Shown: positions 18,842-28,969, counted from the first letter of the stretch. The stretch is DNA of 50,722 bases from Asparagopsis taxiformis (GCA_030407315.1 JALQPE010002029.1:1-50722), one strand, 5' to 3'. Notes: generated by a model from the sequence alone, not told the origin. Numbers and translations: made by a program.

Positions 18842-19073
18842 GGCTAGCTTGTCTGCTGGGCGACTGGGCGGTATTAGCGTACGATGAAGCGGGACTGGTG
18901 GTGTTTAAATGACATTTTTTGTTTGAAGATGGATGTATGTGTGCGACTAGAATGTAGTAAGAGCATGAAAATGTTTATGTTTGATGGGCGTCGCATGTTG
19001 GGGGACTTTATGTCGTGTGGGGCAATAATGTCTCAGGTATTTGAAGCAGACAGCAATCGCTTGAGCGCATATA

Positions 19074-21742
19074 GACGTCCGGTGAATGACCAGCGCAATT
19101 GCATTGCTGGCGAGCCCAGAAATTCTAAAATTTCAGTCAGAAAAAAAATGCAAAAATACATCGATTTGGGCGGTCGAAAGTGCCGTACGGCACACCCCCA
19201 TCTCAAAAACATGTTCACATGTGCATGTTTTTGAGAATAGCCCAAAAAATAAAGCAATTCAGGACGTCCGCCGGACATAGGCTTGATTCTAATTTGGCCA
19301 CAACGGCCCCAGAAGCTACCAAGCGCCCCGAGCGGCCCCTCCCCGCTCACTTACCCACTCACGCCCATCTTGTAGAAACGTTCCTGCTGGCCTCATCCAT
19401 GCCTTCACATCCACATCATAATCCTCTGCTGAGCTGTTCACCTTGGACGCTCACTGGAAGTACTCGTCTTCGACGTCCGCCAATGCAGGACAACACCATG
19501 AATACTAAACCCACCGTGGATCTCAGTCATCAACGGTGGGCGTCCTATAAATGACTGCTATAGAACCATTGCCCCAAGCCCTCCAGTTTGGACGCTCAGC
19601 CAACAGCGATTGCTGCTCTACCTCCTTGGTCGTTCTCCGATGCATGTAAATGCGCCAAAGTACGACCGATGGGGCAGTCCAAACTTTTTGTACCAGTGCA
19701 CGCCTAGGGATACCACAAGGTTCGTCATACACACAAAAACACACAAACACACAAACAACCACGCACTGCAGCACCCAACTTTCGCATGCGTCAGTGATGT
19801 GCTGCTGCAGTGTGTATGCGCTGTGCGGTAGCAAGATTTCCATGCTTGCAGCCATTCACATCCAGACATCCAGCCGCCGACCAGGGAAGCCGTTTGCAGC
19901 CGATTCCCCCTTGTCTGCATGGCATCTCGGTGCTGTCAACACTTGCTTAGTTGCTGCGATGCGAGCAAATGTGCAGCACTAGCCTAACTTGAAATGGACG
20001 TCCAGTGGAAGTCCGGCTCGGTTACATTGCTGGTCAGCCCTGAAATTCTAAAATGTTGGGCTGAGAAATAGCTGCAAAACTGTATCCATGTGCAATACTC
20101 GACCAACCTGAAATGGACGTCCGGTGAATGTCCAGCTCAATTGCATTGCTGGCGAGCCCAGAAATTCTAAAATTTCAGTCAGAAAAAAATTGCAAAATTA
20201 TATCGATTTGGGCGGTCGAAAGTGCCGTACGGCACACCCCCATCTCAAAAACATGTTCACATGTGCATGTTTTTGAGAATGGCTCAAAATTCAATTCAAA
20301 TCAAGGTGTCTAATCTGGCCACAACGGCCCCAGAAGAAGCCATCCGACGCCCCGAGCGGGGCCATCGCTGGCTTCTGTAAGCACCAACTGTAAGCAAAGC
20401 CACATCTCACGAAGGATCGATTCCAGGCTCAGGCTCAATACGCCAGGACGAAGTTTTGGTCCTTGTTTCGACATGCTCCCACCCCACTTTCTCACGACAA
20501 ACACTGCTCATCCATCATGCTGCACATGCTACGTGCACTTCGTATGAGCAGTGGGCCCGCCTGCGTGGTTGCTGTAATGCGTAGATGTGAGCAGCATACG
20601 AACAACCCAGAATGGACGTCTGGTGGATGTCCGGCTCAATTGCATTGCTGGCGAGCCCAGAAATTCTAAAATTTCGGGCAGAAAAAATTGTGAAAAATCA
20701 TCGATTTGGGCGGGTCGATTGTGCCGTACGGCAGACCCCCATCTCAAAAACATGTTCACATGTGCATGTTTTTGAGAATAGCCCAAATTTCAATTCAAAT
20801 CAAGGTGTCTAATTTGGCCACAACGGCCCCAGGAACCGGCTGCTGCCCCGGCCGGGGCCGTCACTGGCTTCGGTAAGCACTAACTGTAAGCCAAAATCGC
20901 GTCTTACGAAGGGTCGATTCCAGGCTTCAAGCCCAAGTTATGCTAGGGAGACATCTTTTTCCCTGTTTCATCATGGTCCCACCTTACATCCTCACGACAA
21001 ACAACACTCACACATCACGTTACTCATATTCCGTGCACTTTGTATGAGTAGTGAGCCCGCCTGCTTAGTTGCTGCAATGCATGGATGTGGGCAGCACACG
21101 ACCAACCTGAAATGGACGTCCGGTGGATGTCCAGCTCGATTGCATTGCTGGCCAGCCCAGAAATTCTAAAATTTCGGGCAGAAAAAAATTGTGAAAAATC
21201 ATCGATTTGGGCGGGTCGATTGTGCCGTACGGCAGACCCCCATCTCAAAAACATGTTCACATGTGCATGTTTTTGAGAATAGCCCAAATTTCAATTCAAA
21301 TCAAGGTGTCTAATCTGGCCACAACGGCCCCAGGAACCGGCTGCCGCCCCGACCGGGGTCATCACTGGCTTCTGTAAGCACCAACTGTAAGCCAAAATCG
21401 CGTCTTACGAAGGGTCGATTTCAGGCTCAACACGTCAGGGACAGGTCTTGGTCCTTGTTTCATCATGGTCCCGCCCTACTCTCTCACGATCAACCTGAAA
21501 TGGACGTCCGGTGGATGTCCAGCTCGATTGCATTGCTGACCAGCCCAGAAATTCTAAAATTTCCGAGAAATCAATTTGGTGGCTCAGCATCTCCTGTGCA
21601 GAAAACTCTCGCACTCATTTCTGATATACGTTTTGACGTGTTTTTTACTTTTAAGCATCAGGAAAGGCGTTACGGAAAATTGGGACTACGCCACTTGTGA
21701 GCCGCGTCGTCTGAGATAGCAAGTAGAGTTTGTTGTATAGTA
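19074..21742 (-). repeat. Right arm of the giant inverted repeat (2.67 kb)
   Basis: It is the reverse complement of 14169-16449 with one additional ~500-bp tandem unit (hairpins at 20243, 20742 and 21243, versus two in the matching part of the left arm). This accounts for the 388-bp net length difference together with smaller indels. The inner 900 bp appear identical to the left arm, as expected if the arms are kept alike by gene conversion or were duplicated recently. Confidence 0.92.
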
Positions 21743-22282
21743 TTTATATTGTATTCCAAATGTGCGTTCGAGACCTCGTTTGTAATGTTCTCGTGGTTTT
21801 GTGGGTATCAGTTTTGTGCTCACTTCAAGTGCCAGAAGTTCTGGCAGCCCAATGGTGGAATGTGCCTGAGCGATCAGTCATCACCGCTAGGTCACACATT
21901 TTGCTGGCAACGTGCGCTTGGAAGGACGAATGACCGCCGTGGGAGATGGATTTTCAATTAATTCATTTGAAATAATAAAATTATATTAATTGCGAACTTC
22001 ATGGAATAAGTTTGTGCTTTACAGTGGATATTACAGGGATCATTTAAGGGAAGCAAATGGATTGTGATATATATGATTATACCATTCCGATGTTCTCGAT
22101 CCGGATCTCCTCATTCGGGAGTTCAGAGACCATGGCTTGGGCCATTATTAATCTCAATACCGGCGATGATATGGAGTATGCACAGCAGGACTTAAGCTGA
22201 CGTTGAAAGCTGTCCAGTCGACGCCGCAGGTTAACCTGTGGAATTCCACTTCTCCGCCGTCACTGGCTGAGGTTCTTTGGTC
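21743..22282. other. No gene seen
   Basis: AT-rich sequence between the palindrome and the exon-like array. Short open frames (for example 21749-21961, with several Cys and Trp residues) show no recognisable family. It could contain upstream exons of the array described next. Confidence 0.4.
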
Positions 22283-23880
22283 GTGTTTCCTTTGTTTGGT
22301 GTAGAGGATAGAACGACGGTGAGTATGCCAGTTTGGAGAGTATGCAGCGAGGGAAGCGTGTGTTTTGAGTCGTACTGTTGTCGTTGATGCGATATTGATT
22401 CATTAGAAGCTTCGTGAGTCATGGTTTGCATGTTGTGAACCATGGGAGGCAGGTAAGTAAGTGAGTCTCGCGGGTGTGCAATAAGGGATGCATGGGTTTT
22501 TAGTCTGACTGTTCTGGTTCATTTTGATGTTGTATAGGTGGTGCAGGAATAGTGATGAAGTAAGGTAAGTTTCATTGAGCTGAAAGACGGGTTTCGCGAT
22601 GAAATGGAATGCTGACTACATTTTTTCGTTGCACGATTTGTGAATTATTGGTTGTATTGTTTGTATGATGCAACGAGATGAAGAGGTTAAGTGCGTCCTG
22701 AGGGTATGAAGCGAGGGAAGTGTTTGTTTTAAATTTGACTGTCGTCTTTTATGCAATATTTATTTATTGGGAGCTTAGTGAGTCATGGTGCATATTTGCT
22801 GAAGGGTGGAAGGGAGGTAGGCGAGCATTTGAGGGGTGCAGTGAGTGGAATGTGGGTTTTGAGTCTGACTGCTGTGGTTGATGTTGATTTTGTGTAGGTG
22901 ATTCTGGAATGGTGATGACGGAAGGTAAGTTACATTGAGCGCCTAGTTAAGTTGCGCGAAGATATGGAATGCTGACTACATTTTTTTGTACAATTTTTGA
23001 CTTATGGTTTCTATTGTGTGCAGGATACAACGAGGGTAAGTGAGTTCTGAGGGTATGCAGCGAGGGAAGCATGGGTTTTCAGTCCGACTGTTGTTGTTGA
23101 TTTCGATTTTTTGTAGGTGATGCAGGAATGGTGATGACGGAAGGTAAGTTGCATTTAGCGCGCAGTCCGGTGGTGCGAAGATGCGGAATGTTGACTTCAT
23201 TTGTTGGTTGTGAGATTTTCGACTTTTGGTCTGTATTGTGTGTAGAATGAAACGAGAGTAAGTGAGTTCTGAGGGTATGCATCGAGAGAAGTGTTTGTTT
23301 CGAATCTGACTATTGCAGTTAATGCGATATTTATTCATTGGAAGCTTATCCAGTCATGGTGCGTATTGTGTCGAGCGAAGGAAAGTGCGGAAGTTTTGAG
23401 AGTATGCTGAGAGGGACATGTGGGTTTTGAGTCCGACTGTTGTTGTTGATTTCGATTTTATGCAGGTGATGCTGGAATGGTGATGACAGAAGGTAAGTTT
23501 CATTGAGCGCCAAGACTTGTTTTGCGAAGATATGGACTGCTGACTTTGATTATTCATTGCAAGGTTTTTGGATCATGGTTTGTATTGTGTGTAGGATGGA
23601 TGAGAGGTAAGTAAGGGATTTTCTAAGATATCTGGCGTGGTAAGCGTTGCTTTTCAATCTAACTGTTGGGGTTGATGTTGTGTATGTGATGCAGGAGTGG
23701 TGAAGCAGGAACGGCAGGACTCAGGGAGAGTGAAGAAGGGATCTAGGAAGATGGGGAATGAAGCTGTGAGGTGTTTCTGGTATGTGTATATTTTCGGGCA
23801 TACGATAGAAGTAAGAGTGGGTTTCAAGCCGTGTAAGATTTTGCTGACCATGTTCGTGTTTCATGTCTTGATGATTTAAT
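22283..23880 (+). repeat. Tandem array of 27-nt and 12-nt exon-like pieces with splice-like borders
   Basis: Four 27-nt pieces (22538-22564, 22898-22924, 23117-23143, 23466-23492) are each preceded by TAG/CAG after a T-rich tract and followed by GTAAGT. Three 12-nt pieces (23024-23035, 23246-23257, 23595-23606) are likewise framed by ...GTG(C/T)AG and GTAAG. Degenerate versions occur earlier (about 22310, 22442, 22801). Both sizes are multiples of three. In one phase the 27-nt pieces read D/S-A-G-M-V-M-T-E and an intact 12-nt piece adds Y-N-E-G; some copies contain stops. The intervening 80-200 bp segments are also repeated. A final open stretch (23695-23879) follows the last acceptor-like CAG. 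This may be a gene with tandemly duplicated micro-exons or a repeat that happens to contain splice-like signals. Confidence 0.5.
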
Positions 23881-24260
23881 GGGCTGGGTGGTGTCGAGGA
23901 AAGCGGGGATGGTATTGGGAAGGAGCAGATTTTTTGTAATCTAGGTCGTGAGGGTTCTTGAAGTATGTGCGGATGGTGGTGCATGGCGTTCGGATGGTAG
24001 GGAGAACGCGATAGTGAGGGAATGGGTGATCGACGATATGCTGACAGGTATTTTGTATTCTGGCTGGATACGTATTTCCTATTCTAACCGGGTATTTATT
24101 TCCTATTCTGACCAGATATGTATTTCCTATTCTAGAGAGACGTATTGTATACCAGCAGTTTCGTAAATGAGAGAATAAAATACGGTCCGATATGGGCCCT
24201 TAATTTACCATCCGCTGTAATTTCTTCCCTCCCGGTTTTTGCTGATATATTGTATACTGA
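23881..24260. other. G/T-rich stretch and short tandem repeat
   Basis: No gene is seen. At about 24058-24140 a 25-30 bp motif (ATTTCCTATTCTAACC / TATTTCCTATTCTGACC) is repeated three to four times. Confidence 0.5.
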
Positions 24261-24442
24261 ATGTCGGGTCCTAGGATCCCGCCAAACGTACTAGAGAAAC
24301 TGGATGTCGGGTCCTAGGATCCCGCCAAACGTACTAGAGAAAGTGGACGTCCGCATCCAAAAAATTTTTATTTTTTTTCGGACGCGGACGTTCATTTGTT
24401 CTAGTAAATCTCGGGGCCGACTAGGACCCGTACTAGAGAGAC
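24261..24442. repeat. Right subterminal repeats of the 11.7-kb element
   Basis: Two direct copies of a ~41-bp unit (GTCGGGTCCTAGGATCCCGCC...ACTAGAGAAA) start near 24264 and 24306. They are followed by GGACGTCC and related motifs (about 24347, 24386). ACTAG blocks alternate with them as at the left end, so the two ends are alike in motif content though not in linear sequence. Confidence 0.6.
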
Positions 24443-24476
24443 TGGACGTCCGCGTCCACTTCCGAAAACACAGACG
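24443..24476 (-). repeat. Right terminal inverted repeat of the 11.7-kb element
   Basis: Reverse complement of 12734-12767 with two mismatches; it ends CACAGACG and is followed by the target copy TACACGTA. Confidence 0.75.
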
Positions 24477-24722
24477 TACACGTAGTGCCGTGGGAGTCAC
24501 GTTCCCTTCGTTGAGCTGACCGCGCGTTGCGGGGTCCATACTCACGGACTCAAACGGGCTTACCGTACGTGGTAGCTGGCCGATCGCCTCGATATCCGGC
24601 GGGATAGATCGATCAGTCGCGAAGATCGCTTCTGCTGACAAGGCCACGTCGGCTTCGGCGTCCGCTGACGTTGGCAACGGTTGCCTGGGCGACGCGCTGG
24701 AATTCGACACAGCGTAATTCAT
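24477..24722 (-). pseudogene. gag: E1 Gag N-terminus, cut by the nested insert
   Basis: It starts with a true ATG at 24722, about 100 bp inside the 5' LTR, and encodes roughly 80 residues (MNYAVSNSSASPRQPLP...) rich in Ser, Pro, Ala and Thr before running into the insert TIR. In position and strand it is the first coding sequence of E1. The downstream continuation is the coiled-coil segment at 12459-12733. The low-complexity N-terminus gives no domain match. Confidence 0.7.
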
Positions 24723-24807
24723 AGACCGTCGTCTGTAGCACGTAGCTTTTCGTTAACGTAAAAGAGCTCAACCTCGTTGGTTGTCGTTATGCTCGTAGCA
24801 ACTTCTA

Positions 24808-24820
24808 GGTCGGAAGACCA
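24808..24820 (-). promoter_or_regulatory. tRNA primer-binding site of E1
   Basis: On the minus strand TGGTCTTCCGACC begins one base after the 5' LTR. The TGG pairs with the CCA end of a tRNA, as in standard Ty3/gypsy priming. I do not assign the tRNA. Confidence 0.7.
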
Positions 24821-24821
24821 G

Positions 24822-25478
24822 TGTGGAACCACGTTAGTTCTAGATAGCTGGTACGAGCCACGGACACGCTGTCCTTAACGAAACGAAACGAGCAGTCCAC
24901 CCGCTGGTGTTTTGACTGTATTGTTAGGTAGGAAGGTAGAGTGGTTAGCGAGTAGACACGAGCGTCACGACGCAACAATCCACGCGAGGATTACGTTAGC
25001 ACACGAGGTGGTACGTCACCGGAGGCGCTCTCGACCAAGCCCGGAGGCACTACACGCAATCAGCCTTACGTGCGGCGATGGGTAGGGAGTACGCAGCTCG
25101 ACGGAGACGAAGCCTCGTTAGGCAAAACGTAAACGCAAACGTAGAAGTCAGTCGTAGACTAGAGCCGTTGCTCGATCGTTGTCTTGTCCCCTTTCCCTCC
25201 CGGCACGATGCCAATACCTATATGGCCACGATGGCATCGCTTTACAGTGTAAACACTGCTCGTAACGTCCCCGAATGGGAAAGGACCTTGTGGGTCACAC
25301 GTAGGGACCCGTTGGTCCGTTGGCCGTTGCCAATACGTTCGTTGCACACGTGTGCAGGTTGCGCGCGCGCATGCGCCAGCAATGTTCGTTCATTGCTGTC
25401 GCCGGTCGTATCCGCCGAAATTCGAATTCCGCGGGAAACGTAAATATTTGCAATTTCGGAATTGCCACGTATACTACA
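24822..25478 (-). repeat. 5' LTR of E1
   Basis: Near-identical partner of 75-727 with TG...CA ends. It is adjacent to the PBS, hence the 5' LTR in the minus orientation. At its outer edge lies TCCT, the target duplication. Confidence 0.9.
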
Positions 25479-27197
25479 TCCTGCAGTTCGTTATAAACTT
25501 TGACGTACTCCGCCCGCAGCGCCGCGTCTAATTGAGTAATGTCGACAGGAGGCCGTGTTGATTCAGAGAATAACGAATAGCGCCCATCGCGGAAACGCCG
25601 GCGCTCGACGGCCAATAACGCGACCATACCAAGATAATGCGCATACTCTCGCGAGTTAGTCGCGCGCATTACATGCAGTTCGTTGGAAGATAAGGCCGAC
25701 AAGACGGCATCCACGGTTACATCGTCACCCGCTTCTAAGTGCGCGAACGCGCTGCGCCACGGATTACGCGGGGACTTCAACCACAAATGCGGGATTCCCG
25801 TATGACGATGAACTCCGAGCGCTCCGTGGGCCCAATCTACAACGCCGCGTGCCGCACTCCAGGGCAGCCACTGGCCACCCTCGTTAAAGTCCGCGCCCGG
25901 AGCGATGTTGAAGACAGGCGTCTCGTCCCATGGACATGCGCGATGCTCCGATAAGAGGCTTTCTAAGTGCGCAACTGAATACGTGCCGCCACGAACGACC
26001 GCCGCAGCGCCGATGCTCTCAATCCCGGCGATGAGCCGGTCGCTCAAGCGAACGAGGCGACGCTCGACGAACGCTACATGGAGCCACGCGCAAGCTACCA
26101 TTACGACCCATTCGCTAAGGGCAACGGCCCAGAAATAAGACCGCGTCTCGACGGGAACATGAAGGCCAAGGAGAACGGACGGCGCATAATGGAAAACGCA
26201 AGGCAAGGGAACAGACAACTATTCAGGCGCTTCAGGCCAGTCGCGCGGGTCATAGCGCGGGAAGAAAGCGCCAACGCGATCCTCGGGAAACTAGCGAAAT
26301 TCAGCGTCGCGATGCGTAACAAAGTAACCGGTCGTGCGACGCAAGCGTAACTCGCGGCGCGCTTCGGAGCGCATCCCCGCGTCGAAGAACCAAGGCTCAC
26401 TGAATTCCCCCTCTTGCTCGATGTCGTTCCAGGGGACACCACCGTCCAACAAGAAGCCGGCGCTAGGCGCCGCCGCCAACGGATCGAGGTGCGCGAATTC
26501 GTCGCGACGCATCGTGCGAAGCCGTGCCAGGTGACGCACAAGCTGCTCGTCCGCTGCGTCCCCAAGGAAATAACCGTCGCAAGGAAGATTACTAATCTTT
26601 AGTAGTGGGTACGGCCAAGTCGCATAGCGCCGCTTCGCGCCGCGCGTCTCACACGGCCTGCGCGTTCTTGTGGCCGGGTAATACCGCGTAGCGGTTGACA
26701 TCGGCAATACGCGCCCACTGGAAACGCCGCGGGAAATATTGAACGCGGCTCAACTCAGACCAAGTCGGCATCGCGCGCGGCAGGAAACGGAATGCAGAAG
26801 GGTCTTCGTAACGCGCGCGCGGAGCGACGACGGGTACATGTTGCGCAGCCGAAGGAATAGAGACAGAAGAAGGAACAGGAGTAGACCGCAGGGGCACACC
26901 GACGTTCGCGCGACTCCCAGCCGCGGATGCGATAGTAGCAGTCACGTCTACCGTCGCGACGACGCCGGGCGATGCGCCAACGCTATCCGTGCTGTGAACA
27001 CTCGCTGCCGCGGGTACCGGAGCGCTTGCGGATGACGCTTGAGCCATAGAAAGGTAAAACGGGCTCTCGGGGCTCGCGGGCGCCGGAGAAGCAAAACGCG
27101 AAGTGACCGAAAGCGTGCGTAGCGGCGTCGCAGCTTCTTCACCCGAAGGAATGCTGGCCCGCAGCCAGCTTGGAAGGGTATCACCGTCGTGCGCCAT
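25479..27197 (-). pseudogene. E0 antisense-ORF homologue, decayed and split by E1
   Basis: The minus-strand ATG at 27197 opens about 183 codons (Ala/Ser/Pro-rich N-terminus, then MPTWSELSRVQYFPRRFQWA) to a stop at 26649. The homology continues in another frame from about 26707 to the E1 border, with in-frame stops near 26291 and 26220. The segment LPCVFHYAPSVLLGLHVPVE and the later FVERR block align with the central part of the protein at 1327-3552, where the same HY..V, PV..R and FVERR pattern occurs. The last codons join the frame at 74-1 when E1 is removed. So E0 carried the same kind of antisense gene, and it was damaged both by point changes and by E1. Function is unknown. Confidence 0.7.
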
Positions 27198-27500
27198 CGC
27201 GTGCAAGCACGTGAATCGGCAAGGAGACAGGCGAGCGCGTGTAATAAGAAAGAAAAGAACAGGAGAGAAGGAGAAAAAGAGAAGAGGTTGCAGGCGAGAA
27301 GAGTAGACGGAAGGAAACGGCAAGAAACGTGGAGAAAGAGATGACGCGCGAGGACGCTCTGTGATGTTAGTCGGGGGGAGTGTGATGCAATTTATGTTGC
27401 AAGTGCGCACGCGGGTCGGAGTGATGGCGTCGAGTTGAGTCCGCATGCATCCGCGTTTAGTTAGTTAGTAAGCGAGCGTACGCGTGGCGATACAATTACG
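27198..27500. other. 5' region of the E0 antisense ORF
   Basis: A purine-rich (GA-rich) plus strand at 27215-27345 means the minus-strand leader is pyrimidine-rich, like the leader before the ORF at 1327. This supports the two genes having similar upstream organisation. No other feature is seen. Confidence 0.4.
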
Positions 27501-28171
27501 TGTCACGGCGCGTCAGCGCGAACGCGTGCGATTGCGAGCCCGGCGCCACGTGTAGTGATTTCTACGAATTTCCCTTTATTTCCCCTTTTTGGGTTTTTTA
27601 TGACGAAAGTCTTTTTCCCAAAATATTTCCCTTTTGCGTGCGAGCGAGCGGCCGCCGGCCGGCCGCGCAAGGACAACCTCTCCTGAACAGTTAGCTATTA
27701 ATGGTCGCTCTGCTTCGCACTTTACCAATAAACAGTCAGCATCTTCGCAGCTACGAGTTAAGCGTTTAACGAATCGCGAGGATCGATTGCGTTGAAACGT
27801 TGCGTGCGGGTTGCTCACGATCGCCGACGTTCGCGTGCGCGCTGCGCATAAACCGATCGTCGAGCTGCGTCGCACAGCGATAGCGCGCGTTGCGTCGCAC
27901 GCCACTAGGCCAGGGATTTACGACCCCTGTGTGGATCGCGTTGTGCTCGAGTTTACTCGGTGATCTCACCCTGAGATCACGGCTTGCGCCGGCCTGCGAA
28001 TCCCGTGTTGCGATCGATCCCTAGTCTTTCCGCCGTTGTACCGCCCAATCGCCACCGCGACCGAGCGACGCGCGAAACGCAAGTTCACCAGCGCGATCCG
28101 GTTCACTACGCCCTGACACGGCAAGCGATTCTAGAACTCTCCTAGTAACCGCCGTCCCGGCTGGTCCTACA
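27501..28171 (+). repeat. Probable LTR of E0 (single copy in window)
   Basis: The block starts TGTCACGGCG and ends GGTCCTACA (TG...CA). GC-rich sequence like E1 ends at this point and AT-rich sequence follows. In E1 the antisense ORF starts a few hundred bp inside the 3' LTR and reads inward; this block stands in the same place relative to the E0 ORF. The next bases, ATTGGAACTCTTGG, could also be read as a PBS, which would make it a 5' LTR of another, lost element. The partner LTR lies outside the window, so the boundaries are not proven. Confidence 0.45.
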
Positions 28172-28718
28172 ATTGGAACTCTTGGTGACGGAGATGGCAT
28201 CACTCTTCATTTGATCCCATGTCGGTTTGAACATGATATCGAGTTTAGCCCATTCCGACGGAAGGATCACTGATACTGGAATATCATTTGAAAGATTTTT
28301 TGAACCAGCAGAGTTCTGTTGGCGTGGCGGCGGACTAGCCCTCGACTTTTTCTCGTCGATAGGAGAATCGAATGTTCGAACTTTTGGTAACCAATAGGCC
28401 TCAAAGTATGTTAGAATTTTCCTCTTGTTTAGAAACGGTGCGAACTTCCTTTACGCCGACCTGAAAGCGCCGGTTGATCAGTATGCTGACATTCAAAATA
28501 AGGTCCAAATTCTCGTGAATGGGCAACACTTGATTTTTCTATATAAACTGTGCATTGTTACTCGCATCGTGCACTGAAGCTTCCTGCACACTTCATGTTT
28601 CCCGCATGCTCCTACTGGCACTCCTAAGAACTTTCACTTGTTCAGCGAAAGAGACAAACAAACTAAGAAGCACATTGGCCGTACAGTACCAAACCTATGC
28701 AAGGCTTCCACTCCAAGC
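28172..28718. other. No gene seen
   Basis: AT-rich DNA between the E0 LTR-like block and the Tc1 element. It contains scattered short frames only. A TATA-like TCTATATAAAC at about 28538 is not followed by a recognisable gene. Confidence 0.45.
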
Positions 28719-28720
28719 TA

Positions 28721-28850
28721 CAGCACAGAAATTAATTGTAAGACACCCCTCAACTTTTGCACAGCTCTGCACTGCGAAGTGCATTTTATACTCTGTTTTC
28801 GCATGTGCGCCGGTGTGCGTGATTCGACTTGAATGGGGGATACAGTTTTA
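28721..28850 (+). repeat. Left TIR of the Tc1 element
   Basis: It begins CAGCACAGAAATTAATTG after the TA and pairs with the right TIR at about 85-90% over its length. Confidence 0.8.
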
Positions 28851-28969
28851 TGCACGCCCTTTCTCGAACTTGTGGGCTGGGTATGCGACCGATATCAGAG
28901 AGTAAATAATTATAAGACTGCTCAGCTTTTCTTAACATTTACGCCGTGAAACATCAATTTATTTAACCC

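Larger units (their letters stand above)
16450..19073. other. Unique core between the palindrome arms
   Basis: This 2.6-kb spacer has no long intact gene. It includes a short segment reminiscent of copia RNase H (about 16680-16900) and a minus-strand frame with a CPSC motif (18488-18841). The middle (17000-18480) shows only short open stretches on both strands. Possible exons of a spliced gene cannot be excluded. Confidence 0.5.
12734..24476. mobile_element. 11.7-kb DNA element inserted in E1 gag, with TIRs and a giant internal palindrome
   Basis: The ends are 34-bp inverted repeats (12734-12767 and 24443-24476, two mismatches) beginning CGTCTGTGTT. They are flanked by TACACTA (12727-12733) and TACACGTA (24477-24484), a 7-8 bp target duplication with a one-base difference; the exact TIR edge is therefore uncertain by two bases. 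Base composition is clearly AT-richer than the surrounding E1. Inside are subterminal repeats rich in GGACGTCC, a G-poor tract, two long inverted arms with tandem 500-bp units, a 2.6-kb core and a micro-exon-like array. No complete transposase is recognisable. A fragment at 18488-18841 weakly resembles the Cys-cluster region of KDZ (Zisupton-type) transposases, which also make 8-bp duplications. Confidence 0.75.
75..25478 (-). mobile_element. E1: large Ty3/gypsy chromovirus, minus orientation, carrying a nested 11.7-kb insert
   Basis: The element is bounded by near-identical LTRs of about 655 bp with TG...CA ends and a 4-bp target duplication (TCCT at 71-74 and 25479-25482; 5 bp with one mismatch is also possible). 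In its own 5' to 3' direction (right to left) it has the 5' LTR, a PBS one base inside, a gag N-terminus, the nested insert 12734-24476, the rest of gag, pol, about 2.5 kb of repeat-bearing noncoding DNA, an ORF on the opposite strand, a purine-rich tract and the 3' LTR. Without the nested insert it is about 13.7 kb, long for the class. The roughly 1-2% difference between the LTRs suggests a fairly recent insertion. Integration was into the homologous antisense ORF of an older relative. Confidence 0.9.

Noticed and set aside
14736..21287. Many 60-124 codon ORFs in the palindrome arms
   Set aside because: They are mirror images of one another on opposite strands and follow the repeat units; lengths and starts shift freely between copies, so there is no sign of selection for protein.
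22440..23650. CRISPR-like array
   Set aside because: The repeats are irregular in period (about 220-360 bp), spacers are also repeated, and the DNA is eukaryotic.
12734..24476. Helitron interpretation of the 11.7-kb insert
   Set aside because: It has terminal inverted repeats and a target duplication, lacks TC...CTRR ends, and shows no Rep/helicase coding.
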